The notes under the pieces were generated by a model. The model was not told where the DNA came from and searched no databases. It saw only the letters and a list, made by a program, of their open reading frames with translations. Positions 40,463-49,374 of a stretch of DNA of 63,171 nucleotides are shown here, piece by piece. Made by a program: the position numbers and the translations under genes. Source of the DNA: an uncultured Pelagibacteraceae bacterium (GTDB lineage Bacteria; Pseudomonadota; Alphaproteobacteria; Pelagibacterales; Pelagibacteraceae); NCBI GenBank assembly GCA_902524635.1, contig CABZDY010000002.1, positions 1 through 63,171 of the forward strand. The letters are read 5' to 3'. Positions within the stretch are counted from its first letter, which is position 1. Each line of letters starts with the position of its first letter.

Positions 40463-41273
40463 AAAAAAATTAGCTCGAAATTGGTTTAAGACTTTGCAAG
40501 AAGTAATTTGTCAAGAAATAGAGGAATTAGAAGCAAAAAAAAATATCTTCAAAATTAAAAATTGGGAAAGAGGAAAAAACTCAAATGAAGGTGGAGGCCA
40601 ATTTAGAATATTGGAAAATGGAAAAATTTTTGAAAAAGTAGGTGTAAATTTTTCAGAAGTTTATGGAAAATTTTCAAAAGAATTTAGAAATAGAATTCCT
40701 GGGGTAGATAAAAATCCAAACTTTTGGGCAGCAGGTATATCGGTAGTGATGCATATGAAAAATCCCCATGTTCCTGCTATGCATTTTAACACTAGGTATA
40801 TTTATACTTCTCATGGATGGTTTGGTGGAGGGATGGATGTTACCCCTTGCCTGAAAGATAAAAGTTTAGAAAAATGGTTTCATAATGAATTAAAGAAATC
40901 TTGTAATAAACATAATAAAAATTTTTATAAAAAATATAAAAAATGGTGTGACGAATATTTTTACTTACCGCATAGGAAAGAACCAAGAGGTATAGGGGGA
41001 ATTTTTTTTGATTATAAAAAAGAAAATTGGGAAAAAGATTTTAGTTTTGTAAGAGAAGTAGGAATAAGTTTTAAAAACATTTTTAGAGAAATTATATTAA
41101 GAAAATATAAAAAAAAATGGTCAAATAAACAAAAAGAAATTCAATTAGAAAAAAGAGGTCGATATGTTGAATTTAACTTACTTTATGATAGAGGTACCAA
41201 GTTTGGTTTGCAAACGAATGGTAATGTTGAGGCAATTTTAATGTCATTACCACCTCTTGCAAAATGGAAATAA
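40446..41273 (+). CDS. hemF: Oxygen-dependent coproporphyrinogen III oxidase HemF
   Basis: HemF carries out the aerobic oxidative decarboxylation of coproporphyrinogen III in haem synthesis. Conserved blocks: NEGGGQFRILENGKIFEKVGVNFSEVYG, SVVMHMKNPHVPAMHFNTRYI, GWFGGGMDVTPCL, YLPHRKEPRGIGGIFFDY and GRYVEFNLLYDRGTKFGLQTNGNVEAILMSLPP. The length of 275 aa is a little shorter than E. coli (299). It overlaps trmL and precedes greA by 3 nt. Confidence 0.97.
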   Translation: MDQTIKKKLARNWFKTLQEVICQEIEELEAKKNIFKIKNWERGKNSNEGGGQFRILENGKIFEKVGVNFSEVYGKFSKEFRNRIPGVDKNPNFWAAGISVVMHMKNPHVPAMHFNTRYIYTSHGWFGGGMDVTPCLKDKSLEKWFHNELKKSCNKHNKNFYKKYKKWCDEYFYLPHRKEPRGIGGIFFDYKKENWEKDFSFVREVGISFKNIFREIILRKYKKKWSNKQKEIQLEKRGRYVEFNLLYDRGTKFGLQTNGNVEAILMSLPPLAKWK

Positions 41274-41276
41274 ATT

Positions 41277-41753
41277 ATGGATAAAGAGCCAATCACAGTT
41301 AGAGGATTAGAAAAATTAAAAAAGGAATTAATTTTCTTGAAAGAAAAGAAAAGACCCGAGATAGTTGCGGCCATAGCTGAAGCAAGATCACATGGGGATC
41401 TTAAAGAAAATGCTGAATATCATGCTGCAAAAGAACAACAATCTCACAATGAAGGAAGAGTTCAAGAAGTTGAGGATATTATAGCTAGAGCAAATGTTAT
41501 TGACGTTTCTAAATTAGATAACGATGGAAAAGTTATATTTGGTTCAACAATCATGCTACAAAATTTAGATACTGAAGAAAGTTTAAAATATAAGATTGTT
41601 GGAAAAGATGAAGCAGATTTGAAAGAAAAACTAATATATTTTAAATCGCCAATAGGCATGGGTCTAATTGGTAAAAATAAGGGTGATTTAGTTGAAATTA
41701 AAACGCCCGCAGGAGTAAAAAATTTTGAAATAAAAGACGTTAAATATATTTAA
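41277..41753 (+). CDS. greA: Transcription elongation factor GreA
   Basis: GreA rescues backtracked RNA polymerase by stimulating transcript cleavage. The N-terminal coiled coil has [50 protein letters not shown], which includes the acidic tip [12 protein letters not shown]. The C-terminal FKBP-like domain has [22 protein letters not shown] and [23 protein letters not shown]. At 158 aa it is standard. It converges with cca, overlapping by 4 nt. Confidence 0.98.
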   Translation: MDKEPITVRGLEKLKKELIFLKEKKRPEIVAAIAEARSHGDLKENAEYHAAKEQQSHNEGRVQEVEDIIARANVIDVSKLDNDGKVIFGSTIMLQNLDTEESLKYKIVGKDEADLKEKLIYFKSPIGMGLIGKNKGDLVEIKTPAGVKNFEIKDVKYI

Positions 41754-43024
41754 TTATTTAATACGTTATCAATTTCTTTATTACTTAATTTAAAGTTGTT
41801 ATTTAACCACAAGTCCTCGAGTAATCTAATTTTTTGTCCAAATTCTTTACCTTCTTTTAAGTTATATTTTTCAAGTAAATCCAGTGCTTTTAAGGGAAAA
41901 ATAGGCTTCTCAAACTGTTCAAAATATTTTTTTAATTCAATTATTTTTTTTGGTGCTTTTTTTGAGTTAAAAATTTTTAAATCTAATAAATCAATAACGT
42001 AAGATTTATTATTAAAATAAAAAATCCTTTGAAGATTTTTTTTATCGAAATAGTCTTTTTCAGAGAATAATTCATAATTTTCAATAAGAAACTTTATTCT
42101 TTTTTTATCTTCATTTGATAAATTATACTTAAATAAAAAATAATTAGCGTTATCAGTTTCATCTATAATTAAGTAAGAAATTAAAAAAATAAATGTTTTT
42201 TTGTAAAATATATTCTTTGAGTAGTCATTCATTTTTTCTAAATTATTAAGATTAACAAGCTGAGGAAAAATTGTTGTTAAAGTTTCTAATGAAAAAGAGT
42301 CTTTTGATAGTTGTAAAAAATTTTTAGATAAAATAATTTTTTTTAATTCACTCATTAATCTTTCTTTTGAAAGATTGGCTACACCAGATATGTTTTGCTT
42401 GATTGATTTTTTTACTGATAAATTATGGGGGTGATTACTATAATTTATAAAGAATCTCACATATCTCAAAATTCTTAAATAATCTTCCTGAATTCTATTA
42501 TCTGCATTACCAATAAAAATTACCTTTCCCTCTTCTATATCTTTGGCACCTCCATTTGGATCAAATAAATTACCATCTTTATCAGCATAAATAGAATTAA
42601 TGGTAAAATCTCTTCTTGATGAATCTTTCAACCAGTCTGTTGTATATCTAACGTTTGCATGTCTTCCATCGGTATCAACATCTTCTCTTAATGATGTGAT
42701 CTCAAAATATTTTTGTCCTATATTTGCAGTAATAGTTCCGTGTTTTATGCTAGTTTCAAAGAATTTAATGTTATTTGATTGCAAACATTCTTTAACTTGA
42801 TTTGGATTTAAATTTACAGCTAAATCAATATCATCCACATCCTCTTGATTTAAAATTTTTCTTACACAACCCCCTACATATCTAATTTCACTTGTGTCAT
42901 TAAAGTTAGATATCGAGTCAAAAAGTTTTGAAATATCAGTGCTTTTATAAATCTTTAAAAAAGATCTATCTTTAAGAGTAAGTTTTTTATTTGTTTTAAA
43001 GATTTTTTTAAAAAATTTGTACAT
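41750..43024 (-). CDS. cca: CCA tRNA nucleotidyltransferase / poly(A) polymerase family
   Basis: This is a class II nucleotidyltransferase that adds or repairs the 3' CCA of tRNA, or adds poly(A). Motifs: [11 protein letters not shown], the metal pair [43 protein letters not shown], and [10 protein letters not shown] with a C-terminal helical part. At 424 aa it is of the alphaproteobacterial size. The three tRNA genes in this window all encode CCA, so the likely job is end repair. It starts just 3 nt after the 3' end of the tRNA-Gln gene, so mRNA and tRNA are probably cut from one transcript. Confidence 0.93.
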   Translation of the reverse strand: MYKFFKKIFKTNKKLTLKDRSFLKIYKSTDISKLFDSISNFNDTSEIRYVGGCVRKILNQEDVDDIDLAVNLNPNQVKECLQSNNIKFFETSIKHGTITANIGQKYFEITSLREDVDTDGRHANVRYTTDWLKDSSRRDFTINSIYADKDGNLFDPNGGAKDIEEGKVIFIGNADNRIQEDYLRILRYVRFFINYSNHPHNLSVKKSIKQNISGVANLSKERLMSELKKIILSKNFLQLSKDSFSLETLTTIFPQLVNLNNLEKMNDYSKNIFYKKTFIFLISYLIIDETDNANYFLFKYNLSNEDKKRIKFLIENYELFSEKDYFDKKNLQRIFYFNNKSYVIDLLDLKIFNSKKAPKKIIELKKYFEQFEKPIFPLKALDLLEKYNLKEGKEFGQKIRLLEDLWLNNNFKLSNKEIDNVLNN

Positions 43025-43027
43025 AAG

Positions 43028-43101
43028 TGGCTGGGGTGCTAGGATTCGAACCTAGGATGGCGGTACCAAAAACCGCTGCCTTACCACTTGGCTACACCCC
43101 A
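43028..43101 (-). tRNA. tRNA-Gln (TTG)
   Basis: The minus strand reads TGGGGTGTAGCCAAGTGG (acceptor and D arm), anticodon stem GCGGT/ACCGC with loop TTTTGGT (anticodon TTG, glutamine), T arm CCTAGGTTCGAATCCTAGG, and CACCCCAGCCA at the end. The T-A first pair and G discriminator are usual for glutamine tRNAs. CCA is encoded. The gene abuts cca, leaving only CTT between the CCA end and the ATG. Confidence 0.97.
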
Positions 43102-43133
43102 AAATTAATTTCATATATCACAAAAAAAAAGCT

Positions 43134-43982
43134 TTATATAGTTTTTGATAAATTACACCAATAGTTTTTATAATTTTTTCTTAATAATTTCTTTGCATTT
43201 AGTGCGGCTTTTTTGGACTTAAAATACCCAACGATTGTTGAGCCAGATCCTGACATTCTTACATATGAATTTTTATCAATATTTAAAAAATAATCTCTAA
43301 GTTTCTGAAGTCTAGGATATTTTTTTGTAGATATGATTTCTAAATCATTTTTTAACTTTGACATTAAATTAAAGTCAATATTTTTTGACTTTATTTTTGA
43401 TAATTGTGGTTTTGAGTAATGTCTAACTCGATTAAAGATAACTTTTGTAGAACAGCCAAAATTAGGTTTAACCATTAAAACGAACATTTTTAAATTTTTT
43501 TTAATTTTTGTAATTTTTTTTTTGTAAGAAATAATTAAATTTTTTTGATCAATACCCAAAATTACATCTGAGCCTATTTTTGAACATAAATTATGTCTCT
43601 CCTTTAATGTTAAATTGATTTTGTTTTTTTTTTCAAAGTAATTTATTAAAGAGGCCGCATTCATAGAGCCCCCGCCAAGTCCAGCTTTTTGAGGAATATT
43701 TTTTTTTATTAAAATTGAATATTTATGATTTTTTAATTTTTTTTTTTTATCTAGGATATTTAACAAATTACTAACAGTATTTACTTTTGGTACTTTATTA
43801 GAAAAATGTCCTAAAAATCTTACTACATGATTTTTATTGTTTATTCTTTTTATATAAATTTGATCATGTAAATCAACAAAAGCAACTAGAGTTTCTAAAT
43901 TATGAAGTTTTGACTTTCGTTTTCCTAGCACGTTAAGTGATAAATTAACTTTTGCATGTGATTTAATCTTTTCAAATCTCAT
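43134..43982 (-). CDS. ispE: 4-diphosphocytidyl-2-C-methyl-D-erythritol kinase IspE
   Basis: IspE is the GHMP kinase of the methylerythritol phosphate pathway to isoprenoids. The start KIKSHAKVNLSLNVLGKR is typical. The ATP-binding GHMP motif is PQKAGLGGGSMNAASLI, and the C-terminal motif YVRMSGSGSTIVGYFKSKKAA is conserved. At 282 aa it is normal. It follows the TPR protein gene by 3 nt and is upstream of tRNA-Gln. IspH of the same pathway is at 60.8 kb, next to the carotenoid genes. Confidence 0.95.
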   Translation of the reverse strand: MRFEKIKSHAKVNLSLNVLGKRKSKLHNLETLVAFVDLHDQIYIKRINNKNHVVRFLGHFSNKVPKVNTVSNLLNILDKKKKLKNHKYSILIKKNIPQKAGLGGGSMNAASLINYFEKKNKINLTLKERHNLCSKIGSDVILGIDQKNLIISYKKKITKIKKNLKMFVLMVKPNFGCSTKVIFNRVRHYSKPQLSKIKSKNIDFNLMSKLKNDLEIISTKKYPRLQKLRDYFLNIDKNSYVRMSGSGSTIVGYFKSKKAALNAKKLLRKNYKNYWCNLSKTI

Positions 43983-43985
43983 TAA

Positions 43986-45659
43986 TTATGATTTTTCTAA
44001 ACCCTCTAATAATTTAGATTTTATTTTTAATTTCATATTATCTTCTGTTTCCTCAAACCCTAAAACAGCCCGCCAATAATAGTTTGCTTGTAGTTTTTTA
44101 TTTAGTTTCCAAAGAACATCGCCATAATGATCGTTAACAATTGGATCGTCTGGCATAAGCTGCAAAGCTCTTTTTAAGTATTTTTCAGCATTAATATAAT
44201 CACCAATCAAATAATATCCCCAACCAACAGAGTCTGTTATATATGGATCATCTTCTTTTTGTTTGTAGGCCGACTGTATCATTTCTATTGCTTCATCTAT
44301 TTTGTGATTTCTTTCTAGCCAACTATAAGCAAGATAATTCATAGTATATGGTTCATTTGGATATATTTTTAAACTCTCCAACATATCTTTGTCCGCTTTT
44401 TCATAATTTCCCATCCTTTCATAGCTGCTACCTCTTCTGTATAGGATCCTTGAGAGTGCATAAGAATTCTTTTCAACTTTTTTCATTAATTCAGTGTAAT
44501 ATTCGATAGCAATTTCATAATTTTCAAAACCTTTGTTAATATTCGCATAGTCATAAAGGATTTTTAAAGTTGGAGACTTTATAGAATTGAAATGCATCTT
44601 AATATAAATTGCAGCTTCTTCTTCTGAATTATCTTCAGACAGTATTCTTCCAATCTTTTTTGTTTTATACCAAAAGTATAATTTATCTTTTTTTTTGAAA
44701 TCTTCTAAAATTTTATTAGCTTGGTAATTATTCTTATTTAAGTAATAATTTTCAGCAAGCAAGGTCCGATTAAAATAAAATTCAGGATTTAAGTATTCTG
44801 ATATTCTTAAATAAAAATTTGACTGATCAAAAATATTTTGAGTAGAAAATAAGTTAGATACCAAATAAAAGATCTCAGCCAAAATATCATTTTCATTTTT
44901 ACAAGAGAAATGAGTTTTAAATTTTTTATAATCTTCATTATCGATCCAATCTTTTATTTGATGTAATAATATACTATCTCCCAAAGGTTCAATTCTTTTA
45001 GATACTTCATTTACTTTTTTAAGTTCTTTATTCTCAATCAGATTTGCAAAATAAAAAAACATATATCTCGAATAATCTCCATCAGAGCTATTTAACAACC
45101 TTTCAAAATATGAATTTGTTTTTTGTGAGTTTAAATAACAATTCTGAAAAGCAGTTGAAATTAAACTTAATGATCCATATTTATTATCTTCAATAGCCTC
45201 TTTTTTAATAAACAGATAATTAAAATCTTTTAAAATTTTGTAAATTACGTATTCGTAAGTTCCATCATCTTTGACCATTTGAAACTCTTTGATTCTTTTA
45301 TTGGCTTGTTTAAAATCTTTTTTCTTAAAGCTATCAACTAAAAGGAGAAGGTTGAGCTCAAAGGTATTTGAATTAATATCATTTTTTGAAATTTTTATTT
45401 GGTCTATTCCTTTTTTAACTTGTCCATTTAAAACTAATGAAAATACGTACTTTTTTAAAAAATTATCATGTTTTTGGATAAGAAATTTAGATGAATTAAA
45501 ATAATCAAGTGCTGCCTCATTTTTTTGATTGCCTGATGAAACTAAAGCAGAAAAATAATTAGAGAGATACTTTTGATTGAATTTATTTTCTTCAGAATTA
45601 CTTGAATATGTACTGGTCTGCAGTGCTAAAAGTGATAAAATTACAAAAAAAATTTTCAT
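43986..45659 (-). CDS. Exported tetratricopeptide-repeat protein
   Basis: The start at 45659 gives a signal peptide (MKIFFVILSLLALQTSTYSS), so the protein is likely periplasmic or attached to the membrane. The rest is helical; clear TPR units are in the C-terminal third, such as YEIAIEYYTELMKKVEKNSYALSRILYRRGSSYERMGNYEKADKDMLESLKIYPNEPYTMNYLAY and IGDYINAEKYLKRALQLMPDDPIVNDHYGDVLWKL. About 557 aa. Such proteins next to ispE are common in alphaproteobacteria, but the function is unknown. Its ATG is only 10 nt from the divergent uracil-DNA glycosylase start; the ORF-track start at 45686 would overlap that gene. Confidence 0.85.
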   Translation of the reverse strand: MKIFFVILSLLALQTSTYSSNSEENKFNQKYLSNYFSALVSSGNQKNEAALDYFNSSKFLIQKHDNFLKKYVFSLVLNGQVKKGIDQIKISKNDINSNTFELNLLLLVDSFKKKDFKQANKRIKEFQMVKDDGTYEYVIYKILKDFNYLFIKKEAIEDNKYGSLSLISTAFQNCYLNSQKTNSYFERLLNSSDGDYSRYMFFYFANLIENKELKKVNEVSKRIEPLGDSILLHQIKDWIDNEDYKKFKTHFSCKNENDILAEIFYLVSNLFSTQNIFDQSNFYLRISEYLNPEFYFNRTLLAENYYLNKNNYQANKILEDFKKKDKLYFWYKTKKIGRILSEDNSEEEAAIYIKMHFNSIKSPTLKILYDYANINKGFENYEIAIEYYTELMKKVEKNSYALSRILYRRGSSYERMGNYEKADKDMLESLKIYPNEPYTMNYLAYSWLERNHKIDEAIEMIQSAYKQKEDDPYITDSVGWGYYLIGDYINAEKYLKRALQLMPDDPIVNDHYGDVLWKLNKKLQANYYWRAVLGFEETEDNMKLKIKSKLLEGLEKS

Positions 45660-45669
45660 ATTTAAACTT

Positions 45670-46374
45670 ATGACTTTAAATCTCAAAAATCAAAATGACA
45701 TATTAAACCTTGAAAATCTTAACTCAAATGAAATTGAATATATATTTAACGATAAACCAATTAACAGACTTAAAACTAAACCAGAGCTAGAAGATAAAAA
45801 AAAACTTCTTTTAAAATTAAAGAGTGAAATTGAAAATATAGATAATTGTGAACTGAAAAATAATGCTACGCAACTTGTATTTGCTGATGGGAACAGCAAA
45901 AGTAAAATTATGGTAATCGGTGAAGGTCCGGGCCAAAAAGAAGACGAGCAAGGGAAGCCATTTGTGGGAGACGCTGGGTTATTATTAAATAAAATGTTAG
46001 AGGCTATTCAAATAAAAAGAGATAATATTTATATTACTAATGTGGTTAACTATCGACCACCAAATAACAGAAAGCCTGAGCCTTCAGAAATTAATAGATA
46101 TTCGAATTTTCTTCGAAAACATATTTCAATTATTGATCCTAAAATTTTAATTCTGATGGGTAGTACAGCCATGGAATCACTTTTTGGATCTAAGATAAAA
46201 ATTTCAAAAGAAAGAGGTGTTTGGAAAGATTTAATCATTCATAATAAAACATACTTGACAATGATCACATTTCACCCAGCATATTTATTAAGACAAGCTG
46301 AACAAAAAAAATATTCTTGGGCTGATTTAAAACAAATCAGGAAGAAAATTGATCAATTAAGAATATCAGTCTAA
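45670..46374 (+). CDS. Uracil-DNA glycosylase superfamily protein (family 4-like)
   Basis: The core resembles family 4 uracil-DNA glycosylases: IMVIGEGPGQKEDEQGKPFVGDAGLLLNKML (active-site motif GEGPG-x-x-E-D), NIYITNVVNYRPPNNRKPEPSEI, and MITFHPAYLLRQ with the HPA-(x)-LL motif. However, three of the four cysteines that hold the 4Fe-4S cluster in classic family 4 enzymes are not seen (NYRPP for KCRPP, NRYSNFL for a Cys position, and a single Cys in the first pair). The start at 45670 (MTLNLKNQNDILN) gives 234 aa; the first 60 residues form a charged N-terminal extension. A base-excision role is likely but not certain. Confidence 0.85.
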   Translation: MTLNLKNQNDILNLENLNSNEIEYIFNDKPINRLKTKPELEDKKKLLLKLKSEIENIDNCELKNNATQLVFADGNSKSKIMVIGEGPGQKEDEQGKPFVGDAGLLLNKMLEAIQIKRDNIYITNVVNYRPPNNRKPEPSEINRYSNFLRKHISIIDPKILILMGSTAMESLFGSKIKISKERGVWKDLIIHNKTYLTMITFHPAYLLRQAEQKKYSWADLKQIRKKIDQLRISV

Positions 46375-46381
46375 CTTAACG

Positions 46382-46516
46382 ATGATAGAAATACATAAAA
46401 AATATGTAAATTGGTGGAGAGAAAAACTTAATCTTTCAAATTATGGATTATTGTGGATTACTTTTATTAAAGGTTTGATAATTGGAGTACTTTTGTATCA
46501 TTTTTTTATTACTTAA
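46382..46516 (+). CDS. Small predicted membrane protein (44 aa)
   Basis: This short reading frame is below the ORF-track cut-off. It starts MIEIHKKYVNWWREKLNLSN and continues with one hydrophobic segment (LLWITFIKGLIIGVLLYHFFI) to the stop at 46514-46516, which overlaps the rnhB ATG as TAATG. The position in an otherwise filled gap, the start 7 nt after the glycosylase stop, and the translational overlap suggest a real gene. No family is recognised. Confidence 0.7.
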   Translation: MIEIHKKYVNWWREKLNLSNYGLLWITFIKGLIIGVLLYHFFIT

Positions 46517-47094
46517 TGAGAAAAATTGTAGCTGGAGTTGATGAAGTTGGTAGAGGAAGTTTAATTGGTCCAGTATATGCTGCAGCTGTTATTCTTAAAA
46601 AAAATATTAAAAAGAAAGAGATCAAAGATTCAAAGAAGTTAAATAAGATTGATAGAGAAAAATTAGCAAAATTTATAAAAAAAAATTCTACTTGGGCAAT
46701 AGGATCTGCCTCGGTTAAGGAAATAGAAAAACTAAATATTTTAAGTGCTAGTTTATTAGCCATGAAGAGAGCTATAAAAAAACTAAAAGTTAAACCTAAT
46801 TTAGTGCTTATTGACGGGAATAAATCACCAGAATTAAGTAATTATCTTATTAAAACAATAATTAAAGGAGACCAAAAAATTAAAGAAATATCAGCAGCAT
46901 CAATAATTGCAAAAGTTTCAAGGGATAAACTGATGCTCAAAATGTCAAAAAGTTTTAAGAAATATAAATGGTATTTAAATGCTGGTTATGGAACTAGAGA
47001 TCACATTAATGCTATTAGAAAATATGGAGTAACTAGATTTCATAGAAAAACATTCAATCCTATACACAACATATTGAGTCACAGAAAAAAATAG
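46516..47094 (+). CDS. rnhB: Ribonuclease HII
   Basis: RNase HII removes ribonucleotides from RNA-DNA hybrids. The catalytic start is IVAGVDEVGRGSLIGPVYAAAV (D and E of the metal site), with DSKKLNKIDREKLA next, LVLIDGNKSP, and SIIAKVSRDKLMLKMSKSFKKY, with a final YGTRDHINAIRKYGVTRFHRKTF. The length of 192 aa is normal. It is translationally coupled to the 44-aa gene and precedes ccrM by 75 nt, with the ccrM promoter between. Confidence 0.97.
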   Translation: MRKIVAGVDEVGRGSLIGPVYAAAVILKKNIKKKEIKDSKKLNKIDREKLAKFIKKNSTWAIGSASVKEIEKLNILSASLLAMKRAIKKLKVKPNLVLIDGNKSPELSNYLIKTIIKGDQKIKEISAASIIAKVSRDKLMLKMSKSFKKYKWYLNAGYGTRDHINAIRKYGVTRFHRKTFNPIHNILSHRKK

Positions 47095-47103
47095 TAACAA
47101 GTA

Positions 47104-47156
47104 GACTCAAAATAATTCAATCTCAGGTTGACGGAGACTCTACTCTGGAGTCTAAT
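47104..47156 (+). promoter_or_regulatory. ccrM promoter containing three GANTC sites
   Basis: TTGACG (47128-47133), a 17-nt spacer and TCTAAT (47151-47156) make a plausible sigma-70 promoter 13 nt before the ccrM ATG. GANTC sites, the known CcrM target, lie at 47104 (GACTC), 47136 (GACTC, in the spacer) and 47148 (GAGTC, overlapping the -10). The last two form an inverted repeat AGACTC-N7-GAGTCT. Methylation of these sites could feed back on ccrM expression, as is known in principle for Caulobacter. Confidence 0.65.
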
Positions 47157-47169
47157 TAATAATTAAAAA

Positions 47170-48243
47170 ATGAGTAATCAAACTTTAAAAAACAAAATTA
47201 TTAATGGAAATAGTTTAAAGGAATTAAAAAAAATTCCTGATGAAACTTTTGATCTTATTTTTGCTGATCCTCCGTACAACCTTCAATTAAAAAAAGAATT
47301 GAGAAGACCAGATACATCTAAAGTAGATGCTGTAGTCGATAAATGGGATCAATTTGAAAGTTTTAAAAGTTATGATGAATTTACTTTTGATTGGTTAAAA
47401 GAATGTAAGAGAATATTAAAAAAGAATGGATCGATTTGGGTAATTGGTAGTTATCACAATATTTTTAGAGTGGGTGCTACAATCCAAGATTTAGGTTTTT
47501 GGATACTAAACGATGTAATTTGGAATAAAAATAATCCAATGCCAAATTTTAGGGGAACAAGGTTTACTAACGCACATGAAACACTTATTTGGGCATCAAA
47601 AAGTGAGGGGTCGAAATACACTTTCAATTATCAATCATTGAAATGCTTAAATGATGATCTCCAAATGAGATCTACATGGAGCATTCCAATCTGTAATGGC
47701 AAAGAAAGATTAAAAAATAATGGAAAAAAAGTCCATTCTACTCAAAAACCAGAAGCGTTACTCCATAGAATAATATTAGCCTCATCAAATAAAAATGATT
47801 TTATTTTAGATCCATTTATAGGATCAGGTACCACAGCTGTTGTTTCTAAAAAATTAGGTAGAAAGTATTTTGGAATTGAAAAGGAAAAAAATTATTTTGA
47901 TGCTACAAGAAAAAGATTAGACAATACATATGTTATAAAAGATGAATATCTGGATACACTTCAAAATAATAGATCAAAACCAAGAATTCCTTTTGGATCA
48001 TTAGTTGAAATGGGTTTGATTAAACCTGGAACAGAAATTTATGATCAAAAGAAAAAAGTAAATGCTAAAATTATGGTGGATGGAAGTATAAAATATCAAC
48101 AATCAGAGGGTTCAATCCATAAAGTTGCAGCAAAAATTATTGGTGCAGAAAGTTGTAACGGATGGACTTTTTGGCATTATAAATCTGGAAATTCTTTAAA
48201 ACCAATTGACGATTTGAGACAAAGATTAAGGCCTACAAATTAA
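47170..48243 (+). CDS. ccrM: Adenine-specific DNA methyltransferase CcrM (GANTC)
   Basis: CcrM is the cell-cycle-regulated N6-adenine methyltransferase of alphaproteobacteria. The catalytic DPPY motif is in LIFADPPYNLQL (residues 31-41), followed by the target-recognition part and the SAM-binding FIGSGTT motif near residue 218, the order of beta-class enzymes. The C-terminal domain characteristic of CcrM (GSLVEMGLIKPGTEIYDQ, then AKIMVDGSIKY and GWTFWHYK) is present. The length, 357 aa, is normal. There is no cognate restriction gene nearby, fitting an orphan regulatory methylase. Confidence 0.95.
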   Translation: MSNQTLKNKIINGNSLKELKKIPDETFDLIFADPPYNLQLKKELRRPDTSKVDAVVDKWDQFESFKSYDEFTFDWLKECKRILKKNGSIWVIGSYHNIFRVGATIQDLGFWILNDVIWNKNNPMPNFRGTRFTNAHETLIWASKSEGSKYTFNYQSLKCLNDDLQMRSTWSIPICNGKERLKNNGKKVHSTQKPEALLHRIILASSNKNDFILDPFIGSGTTAVVSKKLGRKYFGIEKEKNYFDATRKRLDNTYVIKDEYLDTLQNNRSKPRIPFGSLVEMGLIKPGTEIYDQKKKVNAKIMVDGSIKYQQSEGSIHKVAAKIIGAESCNGWTFWHYKSGNSLKPIDDLRQRLRPTN

Positions 48244-49370
48244 GCTCTGTAAATTTTACCCAAATAATTTTCAAGAAATGTTTCATTTTTTGAAAGATAT
48301 TTCAAAATTTTATTTCTAATAAAAATATTAATGGGATTTGATAAGTGAAATGAAAAATGATTTAATTTTGATTTATTATTTATAGAAGAAATACAACGAA
48401 TCCTTTCTTGATAGAATTCATTTGTACCACTCAAAATACTTTTTAATATATCGTTTGCGGTTTCAATGCTTTGGGAAGCTCCTTGAGCAAATGATGGGGG
48501 GAAAGTGAATAGAGCATCGCCTGAAAAAAATATATTTTTTTTATTAAGACTTGGAAAGTCGTTGCTAACGTAAACAGGAAATGATTTTAATTCACTTAAA
48601 TTTTCTGCAGTTATTTGAGATGTTTTTTGCAAACCTAATACTAAAGATGCTAAAAATTCCTCAGATTTGAATAAATCATAATTTTTTAATTCATCTGATG
48701 ATAATTTTTTTTTTATGATAGCTACAAAATTATGTTCATTATTTTGATTTACAGGATAGGTCACATAGTGACTATTTGATCCCATGTATATTGAAATATC
48801 ACTACCATGATGACCTATTAATTTACCTCGTAGTGCAACATTAAAATTATATTTTGGACTTTTAATTTCATTCAATATTAATGACTTTGTTTTTGAAAAA
48901 ATACCATCAGAAATAATTAAGTAATCAAATTCTTCATTTTTATTATCCCCAAAAGTAACTGAAAGGCCACTTGAATTTTCTATTTTTGTTATATTTGAAT
49001 TAAATTTAATTTTTTGTTTTGGTACGTTTTGAAATAAGAATTTTAATAATGTTGATCTTTTTAGTGTTGTGTATCTATTAGAGTAATCATTAAATTGTGT
49101 AAGATCTATGTCACAGATTTTTTTTGAATTATTTGCTTGTATAAAATTAACTTTTGAAGGAAAGTTAAAATCAGATGCAGGTAGATTTTTAAATCCTATA
49201 CTATTTAATAATTTTATACTATTTACTGATAATTGAATTCCATAACCTTCAAGGAAATTATAATTATCTTTTTTTTCAAATATTTTATATTCAAAATCTT
49301 TTTGATTATTTAAAAGATTTGCAAAATATAAGCCTGATATACCTCCACCAATGATTGCAATTTTTTTCAT
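48240..49370 (-). CDS. FAD-dependent monooxygenase (UbiH/PHBH-like)
   Basis: This is a flavoprotein hydroxylase of the p-hydroxybenzoate hydroxylase class. The Rossmann start IAIIGGGISGLYFANLL binds FAD, the middle DYLIISDGIFSKTK is the DG motif, and IFFSGDALFTFPPSFAQGASQSIETAN is the GD motif near the second FAD site. It is 376 aa. It could act in ubiquinone ring hydroxylation or on an aromatic substrate, which cannot be told. It overlaps ccrM by 4 nt in convergent orientation and follows mutY by 4 nt. Confidence 0.85.
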   Translation of the reverse strand: MKKIAIIGGGISGLYFANLLNNQKDFEYKIFEKKDNYNFLEGYGIQLSVNSIKLLNSIGFKNLPASDFNFPSKVNFIQANNSKKICDIDLTQFNDYSNRYTTLKRSTLLKFLFQNVPKQKIKFNSNITKIENSSGLSVTFGDNKNEEFDYLIISDGIFSKTKSLILNEIKSPKYNFNVALRGKLIGHHGSDISIYMGSNSHYVTYPVNQNNEHNFVAIIKKKLSSDELKNYDLFKSEEFLASLVLGLQKTSQITAENLSELKSFPVYVSNDFPSLNKKNIFFSGDALFTFPPSFAQGASQSIETANDILKSILSGTNEFYQERIRCISSINNKSKLNHFSFHLSNPINIFIRNKILKYLSKNETFLENYLGKIYRA

Positions 49371-49374
49371 TAAT

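Noticed and set aside
45577-45669. N-terminal 31-residue extension of the uracil-DNA glycosylase ORF
   Set aside because: It overlaps the 5' part of the TPR gene; the ATG at 45670 starts close to the conserved part and avoids the clash.
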